NCBI GenBank assembly: GCA_030533085.1
Contig: JAUNJZ010000007.1
Coordinates: forward strand, 1-64,000
Reading direction: 5' to 3'
DNA: 64,000 nt
From: Synergistaceae bacterium
GTDB lineage: Bacteria; Synergistota; Synergistia; Synergistales; Synergistaceae
The translations under genes and the position numbers were made by a program. This document shows, piece by piece, positions 32,917-40,970 of this stretch. Positions within the stretch are counted from its first letter, which is position 1. Each line of letters begins with the position of its first letter. The notes beneath the pieces were generated by a model. The model saw nothing but the letters and a program-made list of their open reading frames with translations, was not told the DNA's origin and made no database searches.

Positions 32917-33996
32917 ATGACATATAAAATCATGGTACTTAACACCGGCTCGACCTCGACAAAAATGGCGGTTTATTTTGACGACAAGAAGGTTTTGCAG
33001 AAGGAATTCGAGCATACGAAAGAATTTCTGGAAAAATATCCGTATATGTCGGATCAGCTTCCGATGCGTCAGGAGCTGGCGGATGAATTTACGCGGGAGG
33101 CGTCGGAGGAATATGGCGGCTTTGATGCGATCGTCGCCCGGGGCGGAATCCTTCCGCCGCTGCACGCCGGCGGCTACGAGATAAATGACGTTATGGTGGA
33201 CTATCTGCTTAACGTCTGCGCCGAGGAGCACGCCTCTAATGTCGCAGCCTGCATCGCCTTCGAGCTGCGGCGAAAGTACGGCATTCCCCACGCCTACATC
33301 TACGACGGCATCTCCACAGACGAACTGGAGCCGGTCGCCCGCGTCAGCGGAATCCCGGATATGCCGCGCGTCTCCGTCACACACTGCCTTAACATGCGCG
33401 CTACGGCGCACCGCGCCGCCTCCGATATTGGGAAAAGCTACGCGGAATGTACCTTCATCGTCGCCCATCTTGGCGGCGGCATATCTATGTCTCTGCACAA
33501 AAACGGACTTATCACCGACGTCGTAGGCGACGACGAAGGGCCTTTTTCCCCCGAACGCGCCGGCGGCCAGCAGGTTATTCAGCTGATAAAATATCTTGTT
33601 CGTAAAAACAAAACCGATATGCGCGACAAGCTGCGTGTCATGCGCGGCGACAGCGGCCTCTTCGGCTATTTCGGCACAAGCGACGCGCGCAGGGTGGAAA
33701 AGATGATAGCCGCTGGCGATGAGAGGGCGCGGCTTGTCTATGAGGCGATGGCGCTGCAAATAGCGAAATACATCGCGGGGCTGGCCGCCTCAGTCCGCGG
33801 CAGAGCCGACGCGATAATCCTGACCGGCGGCCTCGCGCACTCAAAGCTGCTGACGGAGGAAATAATCAGCCGAATCGGCTTCATCGCTCCTGTAAGGCTC
33901 TACCCGGGCGAAAACGAAATGGAATCGCTGGCGCACGGCGCGCTGCGTATATTGAAAGGGGAGGAGTCCGCGCGGAGCTTCCGGTATGACGGATAA
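32917..33996 (+). CDS. buk: Butyrate kinase
   Basis: A 359-residue ASKHA-fold acyl kinase. The N-terminal phosphate loop is NTGSTSTKMA, the central motif VAHLGGGISMS and the adenosine site ILTGGLAHS. Its length and the paired GGGIS motif fit butyrate kinase better than acetate kinase (about 400 residues). It interconverts butyryl (or branched-chain acyl) phosphate and the acid with ATP, a terminal energy step in fermentation. No phosphotransbutyrylase gene adjoins it. ATG 32917 follows GGGAGG. An upstream in-frame start gives an unlikely basic leader. Confidence 0.9.
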   Translation: MTYKIMVLNTGSTSTKMAVYFDDKKVLQKEFEHTKEFLEKYPYMSDQLPMRQELADEFTREASEEYGGFDAIVARGGILPPLHAGGYEINDVMVDYLLNVCAEEHASNVAACIAFELRRKYGIPHAYIYDGISTDELEPVARVSGIPDMPRVSVTHCLNMRATAHRAASDIGKSYAECTFIVAHLGGGISMSLHKNGLITDVVGDDEGPFSPERAGGQQVIQLIKYLVRKNKTDMRDKLRVMRGDSGLFGYFGTSDARRVEKMIAAGDERARLVYEAMALQIAKYIAGLAASVRGRADAIILTGGLAHSKLLTEEIISRIGFIAPVRLYPGENEMESLAHGALRILKGEESARSFRYDG

Positions 33997-34080
33997 GGGC
34001 TATAAAAAATAAAAATCAGTTGCGCCGATTTGAAAAACATTATAGGATAGATAAAAATTTATAACGGACAGGGGACATCC

Positions 34081-34869
34081 ATGAAAGCATCGCTTATACA
34101 GTTGGAGATAAAAGAGAATGAGAGCAGCGAGGAACTCATAAACAGAGTATTCGGGCTGATCGACAGCTGCCGGGGTTCCGACATTATCGTGCTGCCTGAG
34201 CTGTGGCACATCGGGATACTCAGCTACCGGACGATCTGGAATTTCGCGGAGGAAAGAGACGGGCCGCTCATGAGACGTATTTCAGCGAAGGCGCGGGAGC
34301 TGGGGGCCTTCATACACTGCGGAAGCTTTGTACACAAGGAGGGGGACAGGATATTCAACACCAGCATCCTCTTTGACCGCAAAGGCACGGATATCGCCGA
34401 ATACCGCAAGATACATCTCTTCTCCTGCTACGGGCGCGAGGCCGATTCCTTCACGCACGGGACGAAAGCCGTGGTGGTCGACACGGAGTTCGGGCGGCTC
34501 GGACTTGCCATCTGCTATGACATAAGATTCCCGGAGCTTTTTCGCATGATGACGCTTGGTATGGGGGCGGAAATATTCATCGTTCCCGCCGCCTGGCCTT
34601 ATCCCCGCGCCGAGGCCTTTCGCTGTCTGAACAAGGTGCGCGCGATGGAGAACTCCGCTTACCTGCTCTCCTGCAACCTGGCAGGCCCCTACAAGCATCT
34701 GACCATGGTGGGGGAAAGCGGAATAATCGACCCTTGGGGAGAGATGCTCACTGAGGCGGCGGAGGGCGAGGGGATTGTTCACGGCGAGGCTTCGGCGGAG
34801 ACCGTGCGGCAGATGCGGCGGGAATTTCCCGTCTTTGACGACGTCAGACTTGTTGATTCTATATTATGA
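34081..34869 (+). CDS. Carbon-nitrogen hydrolase (nitrilase superfamily, omega-amidase-like)
   Basis: A 262-residue nitrilase-fold enzyme with the full catalytic triad: E40 (VLPELW), K110 (YRKIHLF) and C145 (AICYDIRFPE). The YDIRFPELFR motif is typical of omega-amidase/NIT2-type enzymes that hydrolyse alpha-keto acid amides such as alpha-ketoglutaramate. The product is cytoplasmic. It is a single gene between butyrate kinase and a long-stem terminator. Confidence 0.82.
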   Translation: MKASLIQLEIKENESSEELINRVFGLIDSCRGSDIIVLPELWHIGILSYRTIWNFAEERDGPLMRRISAKARELGAFIHCGSFVHKEGDRIFNTSILFDRKGTDIAEYRKIHLFSCYGREADSFTHGTKAVVVDTEFGRLGLAICYDIRFPELFRMMTLGMGAEIFIVPAAWPYPRAEAFRCLNKVRAMENSAYLLSCNLAGPYKHLTMVGESGIIDPWGEMLTEAAEGEGIVHGEASAETVRQMRREFPVFDDVRLVDSIL

Positions 34870-34898
34870 CAGGGCGCGCGTCCAAATGAAAAGAGCGG

Positions 34899-34950
34899 CG
34901 CGGCAGGCAATCCCCGCCCCGCTGTTCCTGGGCGGGGATTGCCTGCCGCG
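34899..34950. terminator. Bidirectional terminator, 21-bp perfect stem
   Basis: Two 21-base arms, 34899-34919 and 34930-34950, pair without mismatch and separate the convergent amidase and AAA ATPase genes. The stem is unusually long for a terminator. Confidence 0.8.
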
Positions 34951-34959
34951 TTATTCCGG

Positions 34960-36090
34960 CTAATCCTGAAGCGCCCTGTCTAAAAGAGCCTCTGATATCT
35001 TTTCGCGCACAAGACGCTGAATGCCGCGCACGCCGTCGCCGCCGGCAGCAAGCGGCCGGAGGGAGCCGCGCAGCTCTTTTTCGGAGATCATCTTTCTTTC
35101 ATCCTCGCTCAGCGCGGCTATCGCCTCGCGGCAGCTCTTTTCAAGCACGGCCTCCAGAGCCTCGTCCGTGAGCGGCTGGAATTCGATCACCGCGTCGAAG
35201 CGCGCGAAAAGCGGAGCGCCGAGGCGCTCTCGCGCTTCTTCAGCCGAAGCGTAGTTCGAGGTGCAGATTATGACGGCCTCCTTCACCTCGGCGCGGTAAT
35301 TTCTGTCTTCATATATCCCTTCGTCGAAGAGCTGGTAAAAGGCGCTGTGAAAGAGCGGATTCGGCTTATCAAATTCGTCGAAGAGTATGACCGATGATTC
35401 GCGTTCCATCAGATCCTTCGCGAGCGAGTCGCCGGTATGGCGGCCGCCGAAGAGATATGGGGCGAACTCGTTGCTGTGAAACATCGAAAACTGCCTGCGA
35501 AACAGCTTCTGCCCGACCACGTCGCTGATGTACTTCGCCGTCTCCGACTTGCCGACGCCTGTCGGGCCGTAAAAGAGCAGCACCAGAGGTTTTGACATTT
35601 TTTTTGCCGCCAGCGGATAGAGAGCCGTCAGCAGCCGCCGCTTCACATCCTCCTGACCGAAGATCACATGCGGATACTCGCGGTTTATCCTTCTGAGCCC
35701 TTCCATCTCCAGCGTCTTATATTCATGCCTGATGACCCTCACCCTGCTGTGCGAGTTGAGAAACTGCGCCGCGAGCTGCGCGGGAGGATTTTGCAGGTAA
35801 AGCGACTCTATATCGAATTGGTCTATGAAGCTCAGAAAAGAATGCAGCGCGCTCTCGCTGATAGCGGCGTATTGTTCTGAATAGGCGACGAGGCAGGGGA
35901 CGACGGGTTTTTCCTCCGGCTTCTCCGCCGCGTCGTTGGCGCGCCTGCTCTGTATCTTAAAGGTATGCTCGCGCATCTTCCTGTCGCTGTATATCGCCAG
36001 CTCGCTGATGGTGGTCAGCGCCGTGTTTCTCGGAAGGCGGCGTTTGAAATTGTATTTTGGCCCGTAGAAAAAAACTATCTTTTTTAACAT
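34960..36090 (-). CDS. AAA+ ATPase of the ClpX/ClpB (AAA_2) type, single domain
   Basis: A 376-residue protein. Residues about 150-340 are an AAA module with Walker A GPTGVGKSETA, Walker B VILFDEFDK and sensor 1 IICTSNYAS. The N-terminal 130 residues have no known domain. No ClpP-binding loop or N-terminal zinc domain is visible, so it is not ClpX itself. The sequence VIFGQEDVKRRLLTALYPL is the family's box leading to the ATP site. Its role is unknown. It may be a stress unfoldase or a remodeller. ATG 36090 has AGAAGGGC upstream. Confidence 0.75.
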   Translation of the reverse strand: MLKKIVFFYGPKYNFKRRLPRNTALTTISELAIYSDRKMREHTFKIQSRRANDAAEKPEEKPVVPCLVAYSEQYAAISESALHSFLSFIDQFDIESLYLQNPPAQLAAQFLNSHSRVRVIRHEYKTLEMEGLRRINREYPHVIFGQEDVKRRLLTALYPLAAKKMSKPLVLLFYGPTGVGKSETAKYISDVVGQKLFRRQFSMFHSNEFAPYLFGGRHTGDSLAKDLMERESSVILFDEFDKPNPLFHSAFYQLFDEGIYEDRNYRAEVKEAVIICTSNYASAEEARERLGAPLFARFDAVIEFQPLTDEALEAVLEKSCREAIAALSEDERKMISEKELRGSLRPLAAGGDGVRGIQRLVREKISEALLDRALQD

Positions 36091-36183
36091 TCTGATCAGC
36101 CCTTCTGTGAAATAGTCATTAAAACTAAAATCCAGTATATTGACAAATATATTTAGTTTAGTCGAAGTAATCTGAATATTAAC

Positions 36184-36212
36184 TTGACAATATCACTAAC
36201 TAGTGTTATTCT
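36184..36212 (+). promoter_or_regulatory. Promoter and operator of the MarR gene
   Basis: TTGACA (36184-36189), a 17-bp spacer and TATTCT (36207-36212). The spacer and -10 are covered by TATCACTAACTAGTGTTA (36191-36208), a near-palindrome differing from the operator at 36730 at two positions. This predicts autorepression by the MarR protein. Confidence 0.75.
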
Positions 36213-36270
36213 AACGCTTGTGAGGGATAAGTCAATCCATTGACAATTAAATAAGGGTGAGGGGTTTGAG

Positions 36271-36690
36271 ATGGACTCCAAAGACAGACTGAACGGCAAA
36301 CTCGTCATCGCGCTTGGAAGGACCTATCGCAACGCGCATAGAAGTTCGTATGAGCTGTTTCGTGAGAAAGGGCTGACGTTATCGCAGTTTACCGTACTTG
36401 AGCTGCTATACAACAGAGGAGAGCAGACGATACAGCAGATAATTGACAAAGTGCTCTCAAGCAGCGGCAATATTACGGTGGTGGTAAGGAATCTGGAGCA
36501 GCTGGGGCTTGTGATCCGCAGGGATAATCCGGAAGACAGACGCTCTTATCTCATCGGGATAACTCAAAAGGGCAGGGAGCTGATGGACGAAACATTTGCA
36601 AAACATATGTCCAACCTTGCCGAGGCTTTTTCAAAACTGACGACTGAAGAGAAAGAGCAGGTCGTCTCTATATTGAAAAAACTGAAATAG
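36271..36690 (+). CDS. MarR-family transcriptional regulator
   Basis: A 139-residue winged-helix dimer. The recognition region is QTIQQIIDKVLSSSGNITVVVRNLEQLGLV, followed by the wing RRDNPEDRRSYLIGITQKG. It starts at ATG 36271 with GGGTGAGGGG before it. The same near-palindrome lies at its own promoter and at the promoter of the downstream CoA operon, so it is the likely local repressor. The inducer would be the operon's substrate or its CoA ester, by analogy with aromatic-acid MarR proteins. Confidence 0.88.
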   Translation: MDSKDRLNGKLVIALGRTYRNAHRSSYELFREKGLTLSQFTVLELLYNRGEQTIQQIIDKVLSSSGNITVVVRNLEQLGLVIRRDNPEDRRSYLIGITQKGRELMDETFAKHMSNLAEAFSKLTTEEKEQVVSILKKLK

Positions 36691-36706
36691 AGGAGATTTT
36701 GGCCGC

Positions 36707-36747
36707 TTGACTGTTTTTGTTTGATTGATTATCACTAATTAGTGATA
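36707..36747 (+). promoter_or_regulatory. Promoter and operator of the catabolic operon
   Basis: TTGACT (36707-36712), a 17-bp spacer and TATCAC (36730-36735). The -10 lies inside a perfect 18-bp palindrome TATCACTAATTAGTGATA (36730-36747). Repressor binding here would block the operon that begins at 36936. The 190-nt leader contains a CACACACACA run and no structure I know. Confidence 0.75.
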
Positions 36748-36935
36748 GTTCTGCCCTTATGGGCTGATTTAAAAGCTATGAGAAGGGGAGAGGTGATGCC
36801 CTGTCACAGAAATTTTATTGCAGCAACAAATGAATTTTTTCACAAAAGCAAGAAAAACCACACACACACATCGAAAGAGCGTCACCGCAACTGCAACAAA
36901 AAGGAAACATCTTTTTATTTGAACGGAGGGTAACT

Positions 36936-38648
36936 ATGTTAGAACATTGGACAGCTTATCAACCCGAACTTGCAAAGTCTTACGAAGAGAAGGGCTACTG
37001 GAAGAAAGAGAATTTCTCACAGGTTTTCGATAATATCGCGGAGCGCTTCTGGGAACGCGAAGCTCTCGTAGGCGGAGATCAGCGCTTCACCTACGGAGAG
37101 CTCAAAAAAGGTTCGGACCGCCTTGCCCTGCACTTTCTGAAGATGGGGCTTAAGCATGAAGATCGTGTCGTCATTCAGCTGACAAACATACCCGAGTTTG
37201 TTTTTATCTACCTCGCCATGCAGAAGATCGGCGTTATCCCCGTCATGTGCTTGCCCCAGCACAGGTATACGGAGATATCGCAGATCGCGGCAAGGGCAGA
37301 GGCGGTCGGATATATTATACCTGGTTTTGCGAAAAAATATAACTATGTGGAATTAGTTGATCAGGTTGCGGCGGATCTGCCGTACATGAAATACAAGATG
37401 ATAGCCGGCCTCGACCAGGAAATACCGGAAGGCTATTCCTATATCAACGACCTTCTCGCGACTCCCATCGAGGGAGAAGACGATCCCGCGCTTCTCAAAA
37501 AGTATCTGCCCGATCCGCACGACGTCTGCATACTGCTGCTCTCCGGCGGCACGACCGGCATTCCGAAGCTTATCCCGCGCGAATATAACGCTTATCGTTA
37601 CGTCGCAGAGGAATCGAGCCGTGAGCTTGGCTACAACATGTACACGGTGCAGCTGGCAGTGGCGCCGGTAGCCCATAACATGGTCCTCGCGGCCCCCGGC
37701 ATACAGGGAGCCTTCAGCTTCGGCGGCAAGGTCATCATGAGCACATCGCCGCGCACGGAAGATATCTGCAAGCTCATCGAAAAAGAAAAGATAACCCACA
37801 TCCCGATGGTTCCGGCAATGGTGATAAACATGCTGAACTTTGAGGACAGAGGCAAGTATGACCTTTCATCATGGGAAATCGTAATCAACGGCGGTTCCAA
37901 GATTGAGCCGGTCGTTGCTGCCCGCGTCTATCCCGAGCTTGGCTGCCGTCTGATATCGCAGTTCGGCATGTCGGAGGGTACCATCACGCAGACGAGCCTC
38001 TTTGACGACGACGAAGTCACCTACAATACGATAGGACTTCCCGTCTCTCCCGCCGACGAATGGAAGATCGTCGATAAGGATACCGGAGAAATCATCGCCG
38101 AGAGCGTACACGACGGCAGCGCCCGCTTCCGCGGCGAGACAGAGCGCCCCGGAGAGCTTCTCTTCCGCGGCCCCTACACGATACGCGGCTATTACAACGC
38201 CTACGACCACAACAAGAAAGCATTCTCAGAAGATGGCTTCTATCGTTCCGGCGACCTCGGCGCGATGCACAGCAGCGGCAAGGGCTTCGTCATCATGGGA
38301 CGCATCAAGGACGCTATCAACCGCGGCGGCGAGAAGTTCAGCTGCGAAGAGGTCGAGAACCTGGTTCTGAAACATGAGCTGGTCCACGACGCGGCGCTCG
38401 TCCCGATGCCGGATCCGGTGCTCGGCGAGAAGGCATGTCTCTTCATTTCCATGAGGGCCCCCGGAGATACCATCACGCTGGAGGAGATCGTCAAATTCCT
38501 TGAGGGCAAGCTTGCGAAGTTCAAGCTGCCGGAACGCCTCGAGATCCGCGACGACCTGCCGCATACGAACATCGGCAAGGTCAAGAAGGAAGAGCTTCGC
38601 GCCGAAATCTACGCGATAATGGAAGAAGAGGCAAAAAATAAGGCGTAA
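36936..38648 (+). CDS. Acyl-CoA ligase, EntE/DhbE-like adenylate-forming enzyme
   Basis: A 570-residue ANL-superfamily enzyme. The AMP/ATP loop is LLSGGTTGIPKLIPR, the core motif MSEGTITQT, the hinge GEKFSCEEVENL and the C-terminal catalytic Lys lies in NIGKVKKEEL. The closest recognisable relatives are the aryl acid-activating EntE/DhbE enzymes and aryl-CoA ligases, so the acid is likely aromatic or cyclic. There is no carrier protein or NRPS gene, so the acceptor should be CoA. It is the first gene behind the MarR operator, with ACGGAGGGTAACT before ATG. Confidence 0.8.
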   Translation: MLEHWTAYQPELAKSYEEKGYWKKENFSQVFDNIAERFWEREALVGGDQRFTYGELKKGSDRLALHFLKMGLKHEDRVVIQLTNIPEFVFIYLAMQKIGVIPVMCLPQHRYTEISQIAARAEAVGYIIPGFAKKYNYVELVDQVAADLPYMKYKMIAGLDQEIPEGYSYINDLLATPIEGEDDPALLKKYLPDPHDVCILLLSGGTTGIPKLIPREYNAYRYVAEESSRELGYNMYTVQLAVAPVAHNMVLAAPGIQGAFSFGGKVIMSTSPRTEDICKLIEKEKITHIPMVPAMVINMLNFEDRGKYDLSSWEIVINGGSKIEPVVAARVYPELGCRLISQFGMSEGTITQTSLFDDDEVTYNTIGLPVSPADEWKIVDKDTGEIIAESVHDGSARFRGETERPGELLFRGPYTIRGYYNAYDHNKKAFSEDGFYRSGDLGAMHSSGKGFVIMGRIKDAINRGGEKFSCEEVENLVLKHELVHDAALVPMPDPVLGEKACLFISMRAPGDTITLEEIVKFLEGKLAKFKLPERLEIRDDLPHTNIGKVKKEELRAEIYAIMEEEAKNKA

Positions 38649-38684
38649 CCCGAACACTTCCCTGTTCGGCCATCCATAATACGC

Positions 38685-38707
38685 GTGAAGGGCTTTACGC
38701 CCTTCAC
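38685..38707 (+). other. Intra-operon hairpin
   Basis: GTGAAGGGC / GCCCTTCAC, 9 perfect base pairs and a 5-base loop, without a T tract. Hairpins of this type usually protect mRNA ends or set gene dosage. Confidence 0.5.
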
Positions 38708-38742
38708 ACCCCTTAAATAAGAATGTGTGGAGGAATACTTCA

Positions 38743-39846
38743 ATGAAAATATTAGAACCCGTAAAATTCAGGAATCTCGAACTCAAAAACCGTCTCGTAT
38801 GGCTTCCCGCCGTTACCTGCCTTGCCGACGAGGTCGGCTTTGTCACAGACGCACTTATCGAACGCCATGTGGCGCGCGCGAAGGGCGGCTTCGGCCTCAT
38901 CGACGTAGAGGCCTGCGGCGTGCTCGACAGGAAGAGCCCGAACCTTCTTCGTATCTGCGACGATAAGTTCATCCCCGGACTCAAGGAAATGACCGACGCG
39001 GTTCACGCCGAGGGCTGCAAAATGACCGTTCAGCTCATCCATTATGTGAAGCAGTCTGTTCGTACCGGCTGGAAGCAGGCGGTCGAAGATCTCACCTATG
39101 AAGAAATCGAAGAGTGCAAGCGTCAGTTCATCGACAGCACGATAAGGGCGAGGAAGGCCGGCTTTGACGGCGTAGAGCTGCACGTGGCGCACGGCTACAC
39201 GCTCTCTTCCTTTATATCGCTGCTCAACAAGCGCACAGATAAATACGGACGCAATACAGAGGGACGCTGCCGCATCGTTACGGAAATCATGGAAGGAATC
39301 CGCAAGGAAGTCGGCGACGACTATTGCGTAGGCTGCCGCATCTCCGGCGAAGAGTTTGTCATGGGCGGCAATACGCTTGTGCAGACGACGGAGATAGCGC
39401 AGATATTCGCGCGCGCCGGTATGGACTTCATCAGCGTATCCGCCGGCGGCAAGACGGAGGACGGCCCATGGTACACCGGATACAGCGGAAGCCGCTGCAT
39501 GGCGACGGCCAATCTGCCTTACGGCTGCCACGTCTATCTCTCAGCCGGAATCAAAAACGCCCTGCGCGAAATAGGCTCCGACATTCCCGTCGTCGTCTCC
39601 GGCAAGGTCAAAGACCTCAAGCACGGCGAAGAAATATTCGAAGCCGGCAAGGCCGACCTTATCGGCGTATGCCGTCCGGCGCTCGCCGACCCCGAATGGA
39701 TCAAGAAGCAGGTCGAGGGACGCGAAAAAGAGATCATCGAGTGCATCTACTGCAACGGCTGCCTTGTGCGCGACCAGAAGCACGAGCCTGTCAACTGCGT
39801 GATAGCCGATAAAATCGCCGAGCGCAAAGCCGCGCAGCAGCAGTAA
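38743..39846 (+). CDS. OYE-family NADH:flavin oxidoreductase, one domain only
   Basis: A 367-residue FMN barrel of the Old Yellow Enzyme/2,4-dienoyl-CoA reductase class. Visible are VQLIHY, HVAHGYTLSSFISLLNKRTDKYG and CRPALADPEWIKK. It ends with the Cys cluster CIYCNGC plus a later Cys, which in FadH and BaiCD binds a 4Fe-4S cluster. The C-terminal FAD/NAD(P)H domain of those enzymes is absent, so electrons must come from a separate protein. It probably reduces a conjugated C=C of a CoA ester or ring. ATG 38743 has GGAGG upstream. Confidence 0.8.
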   Translation: MKILEPVKFRNLELKNRLVWLPAVTCLADEVGFVTDALIERHVARAKGGFGLIDVEACGVLDRKSPNLLRICDDKFIPGLKEMTDAVHAEGCKMTVQLIHYVKQSVRTGWKQAVEDLTYEEIEECKRQFIDSTIRARKAGFDGVELHVAHGYTLSSFISLLNKRTDKYGRNTEGRCRIVTEIMEGIRKEVGDDYCVGCRISGEEFVMGGNTLVQTTEIAQIFARAGMDFISVSAGGKTEDGPWYTGYSGSRCMATANLPYGCHVYLSAGIKNALREIGSDIPVVVSGKVKDLKHGEEIFEAGKADLIGVCRPALADPEWIKKQVEGREKEIIECIYCNGCLVRDQKHEPVNCVIADKIAERKAAQQQ

Positions 39847-39948
39847 GAGCGCCGCTGTTATTCCCGCGAAAGCGCGGCGATAAGATGTATTTTGACGGTT
39901 TTAATATGAGATATAACGGAAGCGTGAAGATGGGAAGGGGGACGTTGA

Positions 39949-40905
39949 GTGGATATTCTGGGTAAGGTCAATAAGGTTCCCGGCGGCATAATGGTGGTTC
40001 CCATGATTATCACGGCGATAATCAACACATTTATACCTGCCGTGCTCAAGATAGGAGGCCCGACGACGGCTGCTTTCAGCGGCGCCGGAGCTATGGCCAC
40101 TATCGGTATGCTGCTGTTTGTCGCTGGAAGCCAAACCAGATACAGCGACCTTGGCGCGGTCTGCGCCAGAGGCGGCCTGCTGGTTATAGTCCGTCTGGCC
40201 GTTGCCTTCACCGGCGCGTGGCTGACGCTGAAATATTTCGGAATCGGCGGCATCTGCGGCGCTTCGGCGCTGGCTATCACCATTTCGCTCGCCAGCTGCA
40301 ACCCCGGAGTTTACGCAGGACTGATGCAGTCCTACGGAGATAATGTGGACAAGGCGGCGATGGGCGTCCTCAACCTGATAGCCGTTCCCGCCACGCCGCT
40401 TGTTATACTCGGCGTTGCCGACGGCACGGGCTTTGATTACATGAGCGCCGTTTCCACGCTTGTTCCCTTTGTCCTTGGCATGGTGCTTGCCAACAGCGAC
40501 GAGAAGATACGCAAGCTCTTTTCCACCGCTACGCCGGTAGTCCTCTTTTTCCTGGGCTGCTGCCTTGGCGCGAGCATAAACCTGATGGCCCTTTCTCAGG
40601 CCGGCTTTGCCAATCTCGTGCTTATTGGGCTGATCGTCTGTATCTTCCTGCCAATAATGGTAACGGTGGACAGAGCGATTTTGAAGCGCCCTGGATACGC
40701 GGCGGTCGGAGCGACATGTCTTGGCGGACTGTCGGTCGTCGCCCCGCGCGTCATCGGAGAGCGTCTGCCGCAGTACCAGCCCTATGTTGAGTCCGCGACG
40801 GCGCAGATGGCGGTAACGCTTGTATTCTGCATCTTCGTTTTCCCCTACATTACCAAGTTTGTGGTCGATAAATTCGGCGGCGGCGCGCAGGCGGAAAACA
40901 ATTAA
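39949..40905 (+). CDS. KdgT-family permease (2-keto-3-deoxygluconate transporter type)
   Basis: A 318-residue membrane protein with about ten helices. The opening VPGGIMVVPMIITAIINTF is diagnostic for the KdgT family. The only characterised member takes up 2-keto-3-deoxygluconate with H+. In this operon the cargo is more likely the acid that the CoA ligase activates. It starts at GTG 39949 with GGAAGGGGG upstream. Confidence 0.82.
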   Translation: MDILGKVNKVPGGIMVVPMIITAIINTFIPAVLKIGGPTTAAFSGAGAMATIGMLLFVAGSQTRYSDLGAVCARGGLLVIVRLAVAFTGAWLTLKYFGIGGICGASALAITISLASCNPGVYAGLMQSYGDNVDKAAMGVLNLIAVPATPLVILGVADGTGFDYMSAVSTLVPFVLGMVLANSDEKIRKLFSTATPVVLFFLGCCLGASINLMALSQAGFANLVLIGLIVCIFLPIMVTVDRAILKRPGYAAVGATCLGGLSVVAPRVIGERLPQYQPYVESATAQMAVTLVFCIFVFPYITKFVVDKFGGGAQAENN

Positions 40906-40916
40906 TTAACGATTCT

Positions 40917-40947
40917 GGTTTTCCGCCGCCATGCGCGGCGGAAAACC
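40917..40947 (+). other. Intra-operon hairpin before the CoA transferase
   Basis: A perfect 13-bp stem GGTTTTCCGCCGC / GCGGCGGAAAACC around a 5-base loop. It lies between the permease and CoA-transferase genes and may reduce read-through, adding to the internal operator at 41005. Confidence 0.55.
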
Positions 40948-40970
40948 GTATGAGAAAGCGCGAGGTGAGA

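Noticed and set aside
36842-36880. CACACACACA run in the operon leader as a phase-variable repeat
   Set aside because: Only about five dinucleotide units and non-coding; too short to suggest slippage control.
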